Shown piece after piece: positions 1-7,541 of a stretch of DNA of 10,610 bases. The translations under genes and the position numbers were made by a program. The first letter of the stretch is position 1. Each line of letters opens with the position of its first letter. Origin of the DNA: Oscillospiraceae bacterium (lineage in GTDB: Bacteria > Bacillota > Clostridia > Oscillospirales > Ruminococcaceae). The DNA is taken from the NCBI GenBank assembly GCA_031285645.1, contig JAITVU010000117.1, positions 1 through 10,610 on the forward strand, in the 5' to 3' direction. Below the pieces are notes generated by a model. That model did not search any database. It was not told the origin of the DNA and saw only the letters and a program-made list of their open reading frames with translations.

Positions 1-1436
1 GTAATGCTCGAATTTAAGAGCATTTCTTTTGCCATCGATATTCTGTAATGCGTCAAATACTCAATAAAAGTGTTTCCTGTCTGCTCTTTGAAAATGCGCG
101 AAAAATATATCGGGGAAATATGAATATCATTTGATATCGTTGACAGGGATATATCCTCGGCATAATGAATATGGATATATTCCAGCGCTTTGAGAATGTA
201 ATCCGATAAAGTAACATCCTGGTCTTGCGTACAGGCGCTTTTCATGATCTCATAAAAATAATCAGTGAAATAATCAGCGATTAAGCTCACATCATTAATG
301 CCTTTAATCTCAGGGACGGTACACTGCGTTGAGTTATTGATGACTCTGCAATATTGTTTGATAAAACGGGCGCCAATATCATTGAACTCAGTCACAGCCG
401 ATAGAATACCGCTAATGCCAAAACGAACCGCCTCATTAAAAACATTGGACACAACTTTTTTGACCGTGTCTTTATCAACCTGGTAAAGAGCATTGACAAG
501 AGCCCGCTCATAAGAGATGTTAACCATATTCTGGGCGGACCGTATCGGGCTCTCACAGACGCTTTTCCCAAAATGGTCACGATTGATCTCGTTGATTGCG
601 TCTGAAAATATCGTGCTAATATTATATATGGATCCGTTGAATATTTTTATGGAAAATAAGATCCGGATGTTTAATATGCGTTCTAAATTGGATTGAAGAA
701 GAAGCATCAAATTGTATGCTTCCTCTTTTATTTTTTTATATCCCAGGCTTTCATCCGCGTCCATAAGGCCGGCAAACATACCGTTGCGCAGGTATGTTAT
801 AATCCCTTTCCTCATTGTGGCTACAGTGCTGTTGCACAAATTTTCAATATTCTGAATGAATTTATCGCCATGCTCACCGTTTGCATCTGATAAGCTTGTC
901 GTTTGAATACATACAACAAGATGACACCCGTCTTGAAACTCCGGCTCGGTTTTTAAAATATCAAGATCATTATCAAGCGTATGTTGGGTTATTAAATCCG
1001 ATAACAGTTTTTTCTTGGCCACCAGTGAATAATATTTTATCTGGGATTGCTTGATTTCCCGACGAGATAAAATAGAGTGGACTTCCCTGATTTTTTTATT
1101 CAGGAGCGTCGCGTCAAGCTCATTCTTGAGTATGTAATCGATGGCACCCATTTTTAACATTGGCCGCACTAAATTATAGGAATCATAATTACTCAGGGCC
1201 AGAACAAGCGTGGGCAGGCGTTCCCTGCAAATATGCTCATATATTTCGATTCCGTTGGCAAACGGCATATCAATGTCGGTAATCAACAGATCGGGATTCT
1301 TGCGGCGAACCAGTTCTATCGTTTTGCGCCCGTCCATTGCGCTTCCTAAAATGACGCAATCCTCAATTTCCGACAAAAGCATATTAAGCTGATTAAGCAC
1401 AAGAACACTATCGTCGGACAGTACAATCGTTATCAT
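1..1436 (-). CDS. YesN-type AraC-family response regulator (partial, C-terminus beyond window edge)
   Basis: This is a cytoplasmic DNA-binding response regulator, the partner of the histidine kinase just upstream. Reading down from ATG 1434-1436 gives 478 codons with no stop before the window edge. Residues 1-120 form a receiver domain with acidic pair D8-D9, phospho-acceptor D54 (in TDIDMP), S82 and K104; an Asn follows K104 where Pro is usual. A variable middle region spans about 125-400. The first AraC helix-turn-helix lies at about 412-475 (ISPIYFSRIFKEQTG at 440-454). The second helix-turn-helix, about 35-40 residues, is missing only because the window ends. The start is forced: an in-frame TAA lies nine codons upstream with no other start codon between. 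That start has no clear Shine-Dalgarno and overlaps the stop of a short upstream frame as ATGA, suggesting translational coupling. The family call is firm; the regulated genes are inferred from position. Confidence 0.93.
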   Translation of the reverse strand, partial: MITIVLSDDSVLVLNQLNMLLSEIEDCVILGSAMDGRKTIELVRRKNPDLLITDIDMPFANGIEIYEHICRERLPTLVLALSNYDSYNLVRPMLKMGAIDYILKNELDATLLNKKIREVHSILSRREIKQSQIKYYSLVAKKKLLSDLITQHTLDNDLDILKTEPEFQDGCHLVVCIQTTSLSDANGEHGDKFIQNIENLCNSTVATMRKGIITYLRNGMFAGLMDADESLGYKKIKEEAYNLMLLLQSNLERILNIRILFSIKIFNGSIYNISTIFSDAINEINRDHFGKSVCESPIRSAQNMVNISYERALVNALYQVDKDTVKKVVSNVFNEAVRFGISGILSAVTEFNDIGARFIKQYCRVINNSTQCTVPEIKGINDVSLIADYFTDYFYEIMKSACTQDQDVTLSDYILKALEYIHIHYAEDISLSTISNDIHISPIYFSRIFKEQTGNTFIEYLTHYRISMAKEMLLNSSI

Positions 1437-1615
1437 CTTACGGCATAGTCCGTCAACCTGTTAAGCCTGGGTATGGTTGCCTTATCCAGCGTGCCTGGGA
1501 TCAGTAAAAGTGAATCTGTCTGACTGGCGCCGACAGGGACGATAAAAAAGGGGCCATAATTGGACAGGCTCCTGAACAGGCATTCAGGACGGACTTTATG
1601 CCACTCACCTCCCAC
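1433..1615 (-). CDS. Short 60-residue frame between kinase and regulator genes; unrecognised, possibly a gene remnant
   Basis: I do not recognise this product. It reads from GTG 1613-1615 to TGA 1433-1435 and contains no membrane segment or known motif. Two things argue against pure chance. Its stop overlaps the ATG of the response regulator (ATGA), and that regulator lacks its own Shine-Dalgarno. Its codons also look chosen: about 33 of 59 third positions are G or C, richer than in the regulator that follows. Against it, the GTG start has only a weak upstream purine run (AAAGA), a TAA sits two codons upstream in frame, and another frame over the same DNA, from about 1644, also stays open for 47 codons. 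It may be a small coupled peptide, or the C-terminal scrap of a decayed gene left in the 245-bp gap between kinase and regulator. Confidence 0.3.
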   Translation of the reverse strand: MGGEWHKVRPECLFRSLSNYGPFFIVPVGASQTDSLLLIPGTLDKATIPRLNRLTDYAVR

Positions 1616-1681
1616 TCTTTATCGCATTTTGTTTTCCAGGCCATTTTTACGTTGGTTTACCATATCACTATGCCGGGCGTC

Positions 1682-3397
1682 TCAGCAGTTTTCCATAGGT
1701 ATTTCTAAAATGATAATGGTGTATGTTTCGGAGTCGCTCAAGATGTCAAAAGTGAAATTATTATCGTAATGCAGCATCAGGCGCTTTATGGTGTTGGAAA
1801 TCCCCACTTTTTGGCAGAGCTTGTCACTGTCTTGCTCTTCCGGGCGTAAAATATCGGCAATTTTCTTTTTATCCATCCCGACACCGTTGTCACCGATCAG
1901 AATACGCAAAAAAGCATCTCTTTGTGTAATGTTTATACTGATAACGCCTTCCCTGCACAAGTCTTTAAAACCGTGAATAATCGAATTTTCAACAAATGGC
2001 TGGAGTATCAGTTTTGGTATCCGGTAGTTATATAAGTTCACATCAACCTGAATCTCCACTTGAAGGGGATAGATCAGGTTGTATTTTTTTATATTGGTAT
2101 AACAACGAATATAGTCGAGTTCACGCCTGATGGGAATAAACTGGCCGGGAATTTTTGATACAAGCTGTAAAAGCTGAACAAAGGAACTCGACACCTCCTC
2201 AATATTGGCGACGGATTGAACCTGGGCCAGATATGTTATCGTGTTGAGCGTGTTATAAATCATATGCGGATTAATCTGTGATTGCAGAGCCTGCAGCTCC
2301 AAATGGCGCTTTTCCTCCTCGCGTCTGCTGATTTCTTTCAACAAGTTCGAAATGCGCGTGGTCATATTTTCAATGCCTCTTGAAAGCCTTCCGATCTCGT
2401 CTCTGGACTTGATTTCCAGCTTTACGGGCACGCTGTAATCCGTGAAGGCATCAACCGATTTGCTAACTTTAATGATATTGCCGGAAATCATGACGCCAAC
2501 AAGCCAGGCAAATATAAAGCTTTCGCAAAAAATAATCAATATGGCTATGAAACTCTGGAAAGTAAAACTTGAAGAATCTTTGAAAATGACTTTTTCCGGA
2601 ATAAGCGCGATCGTCGTGAACAACTGTGATGTCGAGTGTGTTTTAACACACAGGTATTCGACGCCGTCAATGTCAATTGTCGATCCGTTTGATAACGAAA
2701 AAAGATTAATCGCGTCCTTTAAACCGCTGTTTCCATGTGTATACAGGTAATCGTTGTCTTCATTCAAAATGAAGATATTTCTGTCTTCTCCCACAATCGC
2801 GTCAAGTGACGCATGATGAATATCGGCAATAAGCACCCCTATGTCTTCGCGCCGGTAGTATACAGGTATGCCGATTGTAATGGCCGATACCGACACAACC
2901 TTATAAAGCTCCCTTGCCGAGATACTCCAACCGGGCCATGTATCCACAATACGCTGCACATACGCGTCTTCATATTTCAAAAACCTGTTTATAGGATTTC
3001 CGTTATCGTAAGAATGCCCGTTTTCGCTTATGAATGCAAAAGACTGACCTGTCGCCGCGTAGGCTGACGCTGATGTGAGTAACGCATTAATTTTTTCGCG
3101 TGTCAAATATCGCTCTATTTCCGACATATTCCTGTCGCTGGCCTCACTGAGCACTTCCGCGTTCATAAGAATACCCGTCATGCTGTTTTTTATCTGACTG
3201 ATGCTTTTATCCAGATGTGAATTTAAAATTTCCAATTCATTAAAAGCGTATTCCAGTTCTTTTCTTTGTATGATCAAACGGCATTGATAATACAGCGACG
3301 CGGAAAGAATCAGCATGGGGATCAGGATTCCAAGCAGAAACAACGCGGTTAGTTTAAACTTTATGCTTATTCGAAGACTGTTAATCAGCGTTTTCAA
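1682..3397 (-). CDS. YesM-type membrane sensor histidine kinase (HisKA_7TM-less, His_kinase/HATPase_c class)
   Basis: A 571-residue inner-membrane sensor kinase that should phosphorylate the adjacent regulator. A membrane helix at about 16-36 is followed by an extracytoplasmic sensor region (about 37-275, Cache-like by position and length). A second helix lies at about 281-305, then a HAMP linker (about 306-358) and a short coiled segment. The phosphoacceptor is H378 in LQSQINPHMIYNTLN; most relatives have HFLYN. The ATP-binding domain shows the N box (LQPFVENSIIHGF, N471) and the G box (GDNGVGMD, D503). The start is TTG 3395-3397, chosen because AAAGGAG lies seven bases upstream. The length is typical of YesM proteins. 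It is transcribed divergently from the importer, and the regulator follows after a 245-bp gap, unusually wide for this pair. The ligand is unknown; a saccharide or a loaded binding protein is the inferred signal. Confidence 0.95.
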   Translation of the reverse strand: MKTLINSLRISIKFKLTALFLLGILIPMLILSASLYYQCRLIIQRKELEYAFNELEILNSHLDKSISQIKNSMTGILMNAEVLSEASDRNMSEIERYLTREKINALLTSASAYAATGQSFAFISENGHSYDNGNPINRFLKYEDAYVQRIVDTWPGWSISARELYKVVSVSAITIGIPVYYRREDIGVLIADIHHASLDAIVGEDRNIFILNEDNDYLYTHGNSGLKDAINLFSLSNGSTIDIDGVEYLCVKTHSTSQLFTTIALIPEKVIFKDSSSFTFQSFIAILIIFCESFIFAWLVGVMISGNIIKVSKSVDAFTDYSVPVKLEIKSRDEIGRLSRGIENMTTRISNLLKEISRREEEKRHLELQALQSQINPHMIYNTLNTITYLAQVQSVANIEEVSSSFVQLLQLVSKIPGQFIPIRRELDYIRCYTNIKKYNLIYPLQVEIQVDVNLYNYRIPKLILQPFVENSIIHGFKDLCREGVISINITQRDAFLRILIGDNGVGMDKKKIADILRPEEQDSDKLCQKVGISNTIKRLMLHYDNNFTFDILSDSETYTIIILEIPMENC

Positions 3398-3684
3398 GGT
3401 TATACTCCTTTATGATTACCTCCTTGGCCCCAAAACAGATCGAAAAACCTCAAACTCAACTGATATCGTCAGGGCAGGGCGGTCAATTCAAATTGGCAGC
3501 GCCTGGCTGCCTGAGTAATTCCGTAACACCCATCCTTTTGCTTTGCGAAAACCTGAATTTTTCCGTCCCTCTTTCCCTGTATCCGCAATCATTCAACCTC
3601 ATAGCGGATTCATTGAAATCCCAATAAAAGCGCAGCAAAAATGCGACTGCGTTCAGATTCAGATAAACCTACTTTTCATTATGA

Positions 3685-3693
3685 ATCATAGCA
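3685..3693 (-). promoter_or_regulatory. Possible promoter -10 for the kinase gene
   Basis: Read leftward, TGCTATGAT is an extended -10 (TGN + TATGAT). A weak TTTAAA lies about 18 bases upstream of it. Transcription from here would give the kinase mRNA a long leader of roughly 280 bases. The assignment rests on the motif alone. Confidence 0.25.
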
Positions 3694-3751
3694 TATATTA
3701 TCCAAACTTTTAAATCCAATCTACTAATTATTGGGCAAAAAGTCAAAAATG

Positions 3752-3786
3752 TGATATTTGCTGACAAATACTTGATATTTCCGGAC
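3752..3786 (+). promoter_or_regulatory. Tandem direct repeat, 21-bp period: likely operator of the AraC-type regulator
   Basis: Two 14-base copies lie in the same orientation: TGATATTTGCTGAC (3752-3765) and TGATATTTCCGGAC (3773-3786). They match at 12 of 14 bases and are offset by 21 bp, two helical turns. The second copy covers where the -35 of the importer promoter should be (3777-3782, ATTTCC, which is not a consensus -35). Members of the AraC family commonly bind direct repeats about 21 bp apart and contact RNA polymerase from such a position. That the YesN-type protein encoded at the left of the window is the binder is inferred. Confidence 0.65.
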
Positions 3787-3796
3787 CTGAAAATGG

Positions 3797-3805
3797 TGCT
3801 AAAAT
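3797..3805 (+). promoter_or_regulatory. Extended -10 of the importer operon promoter
   Basis: TGCTAAAAT (TGN followed by TAAAAT) lies 13 bases after the second operator copy and about 30 bases before the permease start. Transcription would begin near 3812, leaving about 23 bases of leader that include the ribosome site. No good -35 is present, which fits a promoter that depends on an activator. Confidence 0.5.
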
Positions 3806-3834
3806 AAATGTGAATCAAGGTGAGGGGGTTGCAT

Positions 3835-4791
3835 ATGAGTACAGAATTACACAAGTCGGGAAACTTATTGAGACGGCTTTTGCGTCAAAAAGAGATACAG
3901 ATATTTGTTTTACTCGGCGTCGTTTTTTTACTTATTTTCAATTATATGCCGCTTATGGGCGTCGTCATCGCTTTTAAGGATTATTCAATAACATCGGGCA
4001 TTCCCGGCATCTTCAAAGCGCCTTTCAACAACTTCGCGCATTTCAAGGAGTTCTTCTCGGACAGGCGTTTTATGGATTTGCTCAGGAATACGGTCTGCTT
4101 AAGCGTTTTAAAGCTCATATGCACCTTTCCGGCCCCCATTATTCTTGCCATTTTGATTAACGAGGTCCGCAACAAAGCGTTTAAGCGTATTGTCCAGACT
4201 GTCAGTTATCTTCCAAACTTTATTTCGTGGGTTCTCGTTCTCAACCTGGCGACTTTCTTTTTCTCCGAAAACAAAGGCGTGTTCAATGAGATATTTATGG
4301 GGCTTGGGCTTCTGAAGCAGCCGGTTAACTGGTTAACCAGTCCGGGCGCGTTTTACGGATTCTCATCCGCGCTTGCCGTCTGGAAAACGATGGGATGGTG
4401 GGCCATCATATATTTGGCGTCGATTACAAGCATCGACCCCGCGTTATATGAAGCGGCCGGCATTGACGGCGCCGGCAGAATCCAGAAAATCCTGCACATT
4501 ACGTTCCCCGGCATCAAAGGCGCCATTATCACCGTTTTGATCCTTTCCATCGGCGGATTGCTGGGCGGCGGTATGGGCGGCGCCAACTTTGAGCAGTCCT
4601 ATCTCTTTGGGAATGTCATGAACAACTCGACGTCGGAGATCATACAGACGCATGCGTTTAAACTGGGACTCGCCGAAGGGCGTTTTGCCTATGCGACGGC
4701 TGTTGACCTGTGTCAGTCCTGCATCTCCATCCTGCTGATCCTTGTCAGTAATAAAGCGGCGAAGATGATTTCAGGCGACGGCATATTCTAA
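3835..4791 (+). CDS. ABC sugar importer permease, LplB/COG4209 type
   Basis: A 318-residue inner-membrane permease, one half of the channel for carbohydrate uptake. About six membrane helices are visible (roughly 22-44, 84-107, 127-145, 173-197, 229-247, 290-307). The cytoplasmic EAA loop at 206-226 (YEAAGIDGAGRIQKILHITFP) is the ATPase docking site. The N-terminal pattern (FNYMPLMGVVIAFKDY) is typical of LplB-like permeases. ATG 3835 is chosen over a possible GTG at 3820 because GAGGGGG lies six bases before it and the GTG falls inside that ribosome site. It is the first gene of the importer operon, with 26 bases to the next permease. A glycine-rich stretch at 240-250 (GGLLGGGMGGA), before the conserved FEQSYLFGN, is longer than I expect for this family. 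Confidence 0.95.
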   Translation: MSTELHKSGNLLRRLLRQKEIQIFVLLGVVFLLIFNYMPLMGVVIAFKDYSITSGIPGIFKAPFNNFAHFKEFFSDRRFMDLLRNTVCLSVLKLICTFPAPIILAILINEVRNKAFKRIVQTVSYLPNFISWVLVLNLATFFFSENKGVFNEIFMGLGLLKQPVNWLTSPGAFYGFSSALAVWKTMGWWAIIYLASITSIDPALYEAAGIDGAGRIQKILHITFPGIKGAIITVLILSIGGLLGGGMGGANFEQSYLFGNVMNNSTSEIIQTHAFKLGLAEGRFAYATAVDLCQSCISILLILVSNKAAKMISGDGIF

Positions 4792-4817
4792 ACACTGCGT
4801 GAAGGGAGGTTGGAGAT

Positions 4818-5699
4818 GTGAACAAAGTAAAAAAGACATCTGAGGATTGGATTGTTGATATCGTCACCTGGGGCATATTGCTCATCATTCTGTTTATTAC
4901 TCTGTACCCGTTTTACTATATTTTGGTCGCCTCTTTTAACGACGGCAACGATTTGACCCGGGGCGGCGTGTATTTCTGGCCCAGAAAATTTACCCTTGAT
5001 AATTACATGCTCTTTTTTGGAAAACAAAGCTGGATTAACTCCCTGTGGGTATCCATTTTCAGAACTGTCGTCGGCTCCGCGCTGACCCTGGTTTTCACAA
5101 GCCTGATCTCATACGGCCTTTCCAGGCCCGAACTGATATTTAAAAAGTTTTACCGCTTTTTATTCATTTTTTCGATGTATGTATCCGGCGGGCTGATCCC
5201 GTATTACGTCATGCTGCGCAACCTGCATCTGCTCAACAAAATATGGGTTTATGTCATACCCACCATGCTCAATCTTTTCTTTGTTCTGGTCGGCATCAGC
5301 TTTTTTGAAAGCATACCGGCATCGCTTCTTGAATCGGCCCGTTTGGACGGCGCCGCTGAGATTGTAATTTTCATACGCATCGTTCTGCCGGTGTCGGTTC
5401 CGTTTTTGGCGACACTGGCGCTGTTTGCGGCGGTCGGCCAATGGAACGCCTGGCTGGATTCCGCCTATTATGTCAACGCCGACCACCTGCGGACGCTGGC
5501 GTACCGCATGATGTCCGAAATCAACCGGGCGGCGGGCGCCGCTTCTAATCAGAATGTCGACACTCTTGTCACGTCGCCCACTGTGATGACAACAATGGCG
5601 ACAGCCATGTGTGTGTCTATGCTTCCCATTATATGCGTCTATCCATTTCTTCAAAGGTACTTTGTCCAGGGTATTATGATCGGTTCGGTCAAGGAATGA
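4818..5699 (+). CDS. ABC sugar importer permease, LplC/YtcP (COG0395) type
   Basis: A 293-residue inner-membrane permease that pairs with the preceding one. Membrane helices lie at about 16-40, 78-101, 111-131, 141-161, 196-213 and 260-280. The EAA loop is at about 172-192, as ESARLDGAAEIVIFIRIVLP. The N-terminal LYPFYYILVASFND and C-terminal YFVQGIMIGSVKE are signatures of this permease class; the latter ends very close to the usual family terminus. The start is GTG 4818 with GGGAGG eight bases upstream; the ATG at 4816 reads straight into a stop. The 26-base gap to permease 1 and the 43-base gap to the binding-protein gene, neither with a terminator, support one operon. Nothing is broken or missing. 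Confidence 0.95.
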   Translation: MNKVKKTSEDWIVDIVTWGILLIILFITLYPFYYILVASFNDGNDLTRGGVYFWPRKFTLDNYMLFFGKQSWINSLWVSIFRTVVGSALTLVFTSLISYGLSRPELIFKKFYRFLFIFSMYVSGGLIPYYVMLRNLHLLNKIWVYVIPTMLNLFFVLVGISFFESIPASLLESARLDGAAEIVIFIRIVLPVSVPFLATLALFAAVGQWNAWLDSAYYVNADHLRTLAYRMMSEINRAAGAASNQNVDTLVTSPTVMTTMATAMCVSMLPIICVYPFLQRYFVQGIMIGSVKE

Positions 5700-5742
5700 A
5701 CGGATTGATCAATGTGTTTTATATTAAAAAGGAGGAGAAGTT

Positions 5743-7389
5743 ATGAAACATGCACACAGGTTCAGAATTATCGCGTTTTTAGTATGCATTGCCGTTATAG
5801 GCGGCGTTTTCGCCGCGTGTACAAGCGGTGATCCAAACGCGACTTCGACCACGCCGTCAACCGCCGCGGCAACGGACAGTACGGACGCCGCGTCAAGCGC
5901 CGCCGGGTCCCAGCCGCCCACAAACCAGGATGTTGTGAAGCTCAGGTTTTTCCAGGAGGAAATATGGTGGCCTTACACAACATGGGAAGGACGTATTCCG
6001 GAAAAAATAACAGAAAAAACCGGCGTTGCCCTCGAGGTTACAATCGCAGCGGATATGAACGCTTTGAACCTGATGATCGCATCCGGCGACATGGGCGACC
6101 TGATTTCATCCGGCCAGTTGTTTACCCGGCTTTCCGACTCAAACCTGTGTTATAACTGGGATGAGTTGAACCAGGAATACTATGGTAGGGATTTTGAAAT
6201 CCACTCCGCTACCCGGTTCGTCAACACGGCGCCCGACGGCAATCTCTATACGGTATTTGTCGGTTTTTCCCCTGATTGCGAGTGGGAGGCAAACCCGAAA
6301 GGCGTTCTTGAGGGCGCGGGCCTTGTTGTGCGCGAGGACCTCCTTGAGGAATTTGGCAATCCGGAAGTCAAGACGATTGCCGATATCGAGAATTTAATGG
6401 CCCAATGCAAGGCCGCGCACCCCGACATTGTCCCGATCACATTTAACATCATCTACGACGCGCAAATCCTTAAAATCCTTATGGGCTCATCCTATCAGAC
6501 CACCGGCTTTATTGATATGGACGGCAAACCCAAAGTCTTTTTGAAGGATCCCAGGCTATGGCCCGTTTATGAAAAAATCAACGAATGGTATCGCCTGGGT
6601 TATATCTCCGACGAGAATCTTGCCTTTACGCAGGACTCGCAGGATTATGACTGGATGCTCAACGGTAAGCAAATGTTTGCCAGCTTCCACAGCGCCATCG
6701 CCGACGGGTGGAACAGGGATCTCAAAGCTGCGGGTTCGCCATACCGCGTCAAACAGCTCTACGACTTTGAAGAGCCTGACGCCAAAAATATTGTCGGCAA
6801 CGGCGCGGGCTGGCGCGGCATGTTTATACCCAAGAGCTGTGCCAACCCCAAAGCGGCTATTGACTTTGTGAACTATATGTTTACCGAAGAAGGCCGTCAT
6901 CTCGCGCTCTGGGGCGAAGAGGGAATAGATTGGAACTGGAACGAAGATAAGACTTATCCGATACTGAACTACGGGTCGAACAGGGACGGCGAAGACGGGT
7001 ATGGCCAGCACGGCATCAAAATATGGGGATTCCTGAACCATCAGGGATTTGACAATAGCCTGCACCTGTACGGTCAGGACGACTCCGACGCCACCATGGG
7101 CGCCCGGCAGTGGCTCACCGACATCGCCGAAATCAACCCTGTTACAGCCATGATCAGGCTGACCCCTGATTCTAAAGAAGCTGTCGCAATGGCCAAGATT
7201 GAGGATCTGTATAAAAATATGCAGGTTGAGATTTATACCGCGCCTACCGCGGAGGCGGCCAGGGAAAAATACGAGGAAATGCTGCGTCTGGCCGACGAGC
7301 TTGGCGCGCTTGACCTTGAAGCCTGGGCCGAGCCTCAATACACGAACAAAAAGATTGAATATGACCGCATCAGGGGCAACCTGTCCTAG
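5743..7389 (+). CDS. Extracellular sugar-binding lipoprotein, LplA/YtcQ type (COG1653)
   Basis: A 548-residue substrate-binding protein anchored on the outer face of the membrane, which delivers the ligand to the two permeases. Residues 1-25 are a lipoprotein signal (positive start, hydrophobic 9-24, then VFAAC with C26 as the lipidated residue). A Ser/Thr/Ala/Pro linker runs to about 62. The mature fold follows, with ADMNALNLMIASGDMGDLI (about 104-122) resembling the conserved 'N…IASGD.PD' segment of the family. Aromatic residues are frequent (for example WWPYTTW and WNWN), as expected in saccharide pockets. Start ATG 5743 has AAGGAGG seven bases upstream. Length is normal for the large LplA-like group. 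It is the last transport gene and is followed by a strong hairpin. The ligand cannot be told; an oligosaccharide or uronic-acid-type sugar is plausible for this family. Confidence 0.94.
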   Translation: MKHAHRFRIIAFLVCIAVIGGVFAACTSGDPNATSTTPSTAAATDSTDAASSAAGSQPPTNQDVVKLRFFQEEIWWPYTTWEGRIPEKITEKTGVALEVTIAADMNALNLMIASGDMGDLISSGQLFTRLSDSNLCYNWDELNQEYYGRDFEIHSATRFVNTAPDGNLYTVFVGFSPDCEWEANPKGVLEGAGLVVREDLLEEFGNPEVKTIADIENLMAQCKAAHPDIVPITFNIIYDAQILKILMGSSYQTTGFIDMDGKPKVFLKDPRLWPVYEKINEWYRLGYISDENLAFTQDSQDYDWMLNGKQMFASFHSAIADGWNRDLKAAGSPYRVKQLYDFEEPDAKNIVGNGAGWRGMFIPKSCANPKAAIDFVNYMFTEEGRHLALWGEEGIDWNWNEDKTYPILNYGSNRDGEDGYGQHGIKIWGFLNHQGFDNSLHLYGQDDSDATMGARQWLTDIAEINPVTAMIRLTPDSKEAVAMAKIEDLYKNMQVEIYTAPTAEAAREKYEEMLRLADELGALDLEAWAEPQYTNKKIEYDRIRGNLS

Positions 7390-7438
7390 CGCTTAATCTC
7401 ACCCGCCCAACCAGAGCTCTCTTGCTCACCTTTGAGAA

Positions 7439-7480
7439 CGTGCGGCGGCGGTTCACCCTTCCAATTGCCGCCGCCGCACG
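7439..7480 (+). repeat. Perfect 13-bp GC hairpin between binding-protein and isomerase genes
   Basis: Arms CGTGCGGCGGCGG (7439-7451) and CCGCCGCCGCACG (7468-7480) pair without mismatch around a 16-base loop. No T run follows (CTCACAATGC), so it is not a standard terminator. It sits 50 bases after the lipoprotein stop and about 60 before the next start. Such intercistronic hairpins after binding-protein genes are known to protect the upstream mRNA from 3' decay; that role is inferred here. Confidence 0.8.
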
Positions 7481-7541
7481 CTCACAATGCTTCAGGTCGG
7501 CTAAAACTTTTACAGATATACGAAGAAAAGGGGTATTCAGC

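Larger units (their letters stand above)
3398..3834. other. Divergent intergenic control region (437 bp)
   Basis: This region separates the leftward kinase gene from the rightward importer operon, so it must carry both promoters. The right third (about 3660-3834) is AT-rich and holds the tandem repeat and promoter elements listed separately. The left part (3421-3660) is less AT-rich and has only a weak 6-bp hairpin (GGCAGC/GCTGCC, 3495-3511). Its short open frames show no family resemblance, so I call no gene there. Confidence 0.7.

Noticed and set aside
1570..1589. 7-bp hairpin TCCTGAA/TTCAGGA between kinase and regulator as a terminator or attenuator
   Set aside because: No T tract on the minus strand follows and the stem is short, so termination is not supported.
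3383..3398. Possible catabolite-response (cre) site at the kinase start codon, TTGAAAACGCTGATT on the minus strand
   Set aside because: Only the first half fits the cre pattern well; the second half lacks the expected CA. The match also falls in the first codons of the kinase gene, where chance similarity is easy.
3412..3627. 71-codon plus-strand frame in the divergent region
   Set aside because: No ribosome site, no motif, and it overlaps the kinase ribosome-binding site on the other strand.
5160..5654. 164-codon minus-strand open frame opposite permease 2
   Set aside because: Its product is rich in His, Arg and Cys with no motif, and it is the shadow of a well-supported permease gene.
6556..7338. 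260-codon minus-strand open frame opposite the binding-protein gene
   Set aside because: It lies wholly within the lipoprotein gene, which has a signal peptide, ribosome site and family motifs; no family resemblance or ribosome site for the antisense frame.
7422..7541. N-terminal extension of the first TIM-barrel enzyme to an upstream start at 7422
   Set aside because: The extra codons run through the GC hairpin and give an Arg/Ala-rich stretch unlike the fold; GTG 7542 has a good ribosome site.
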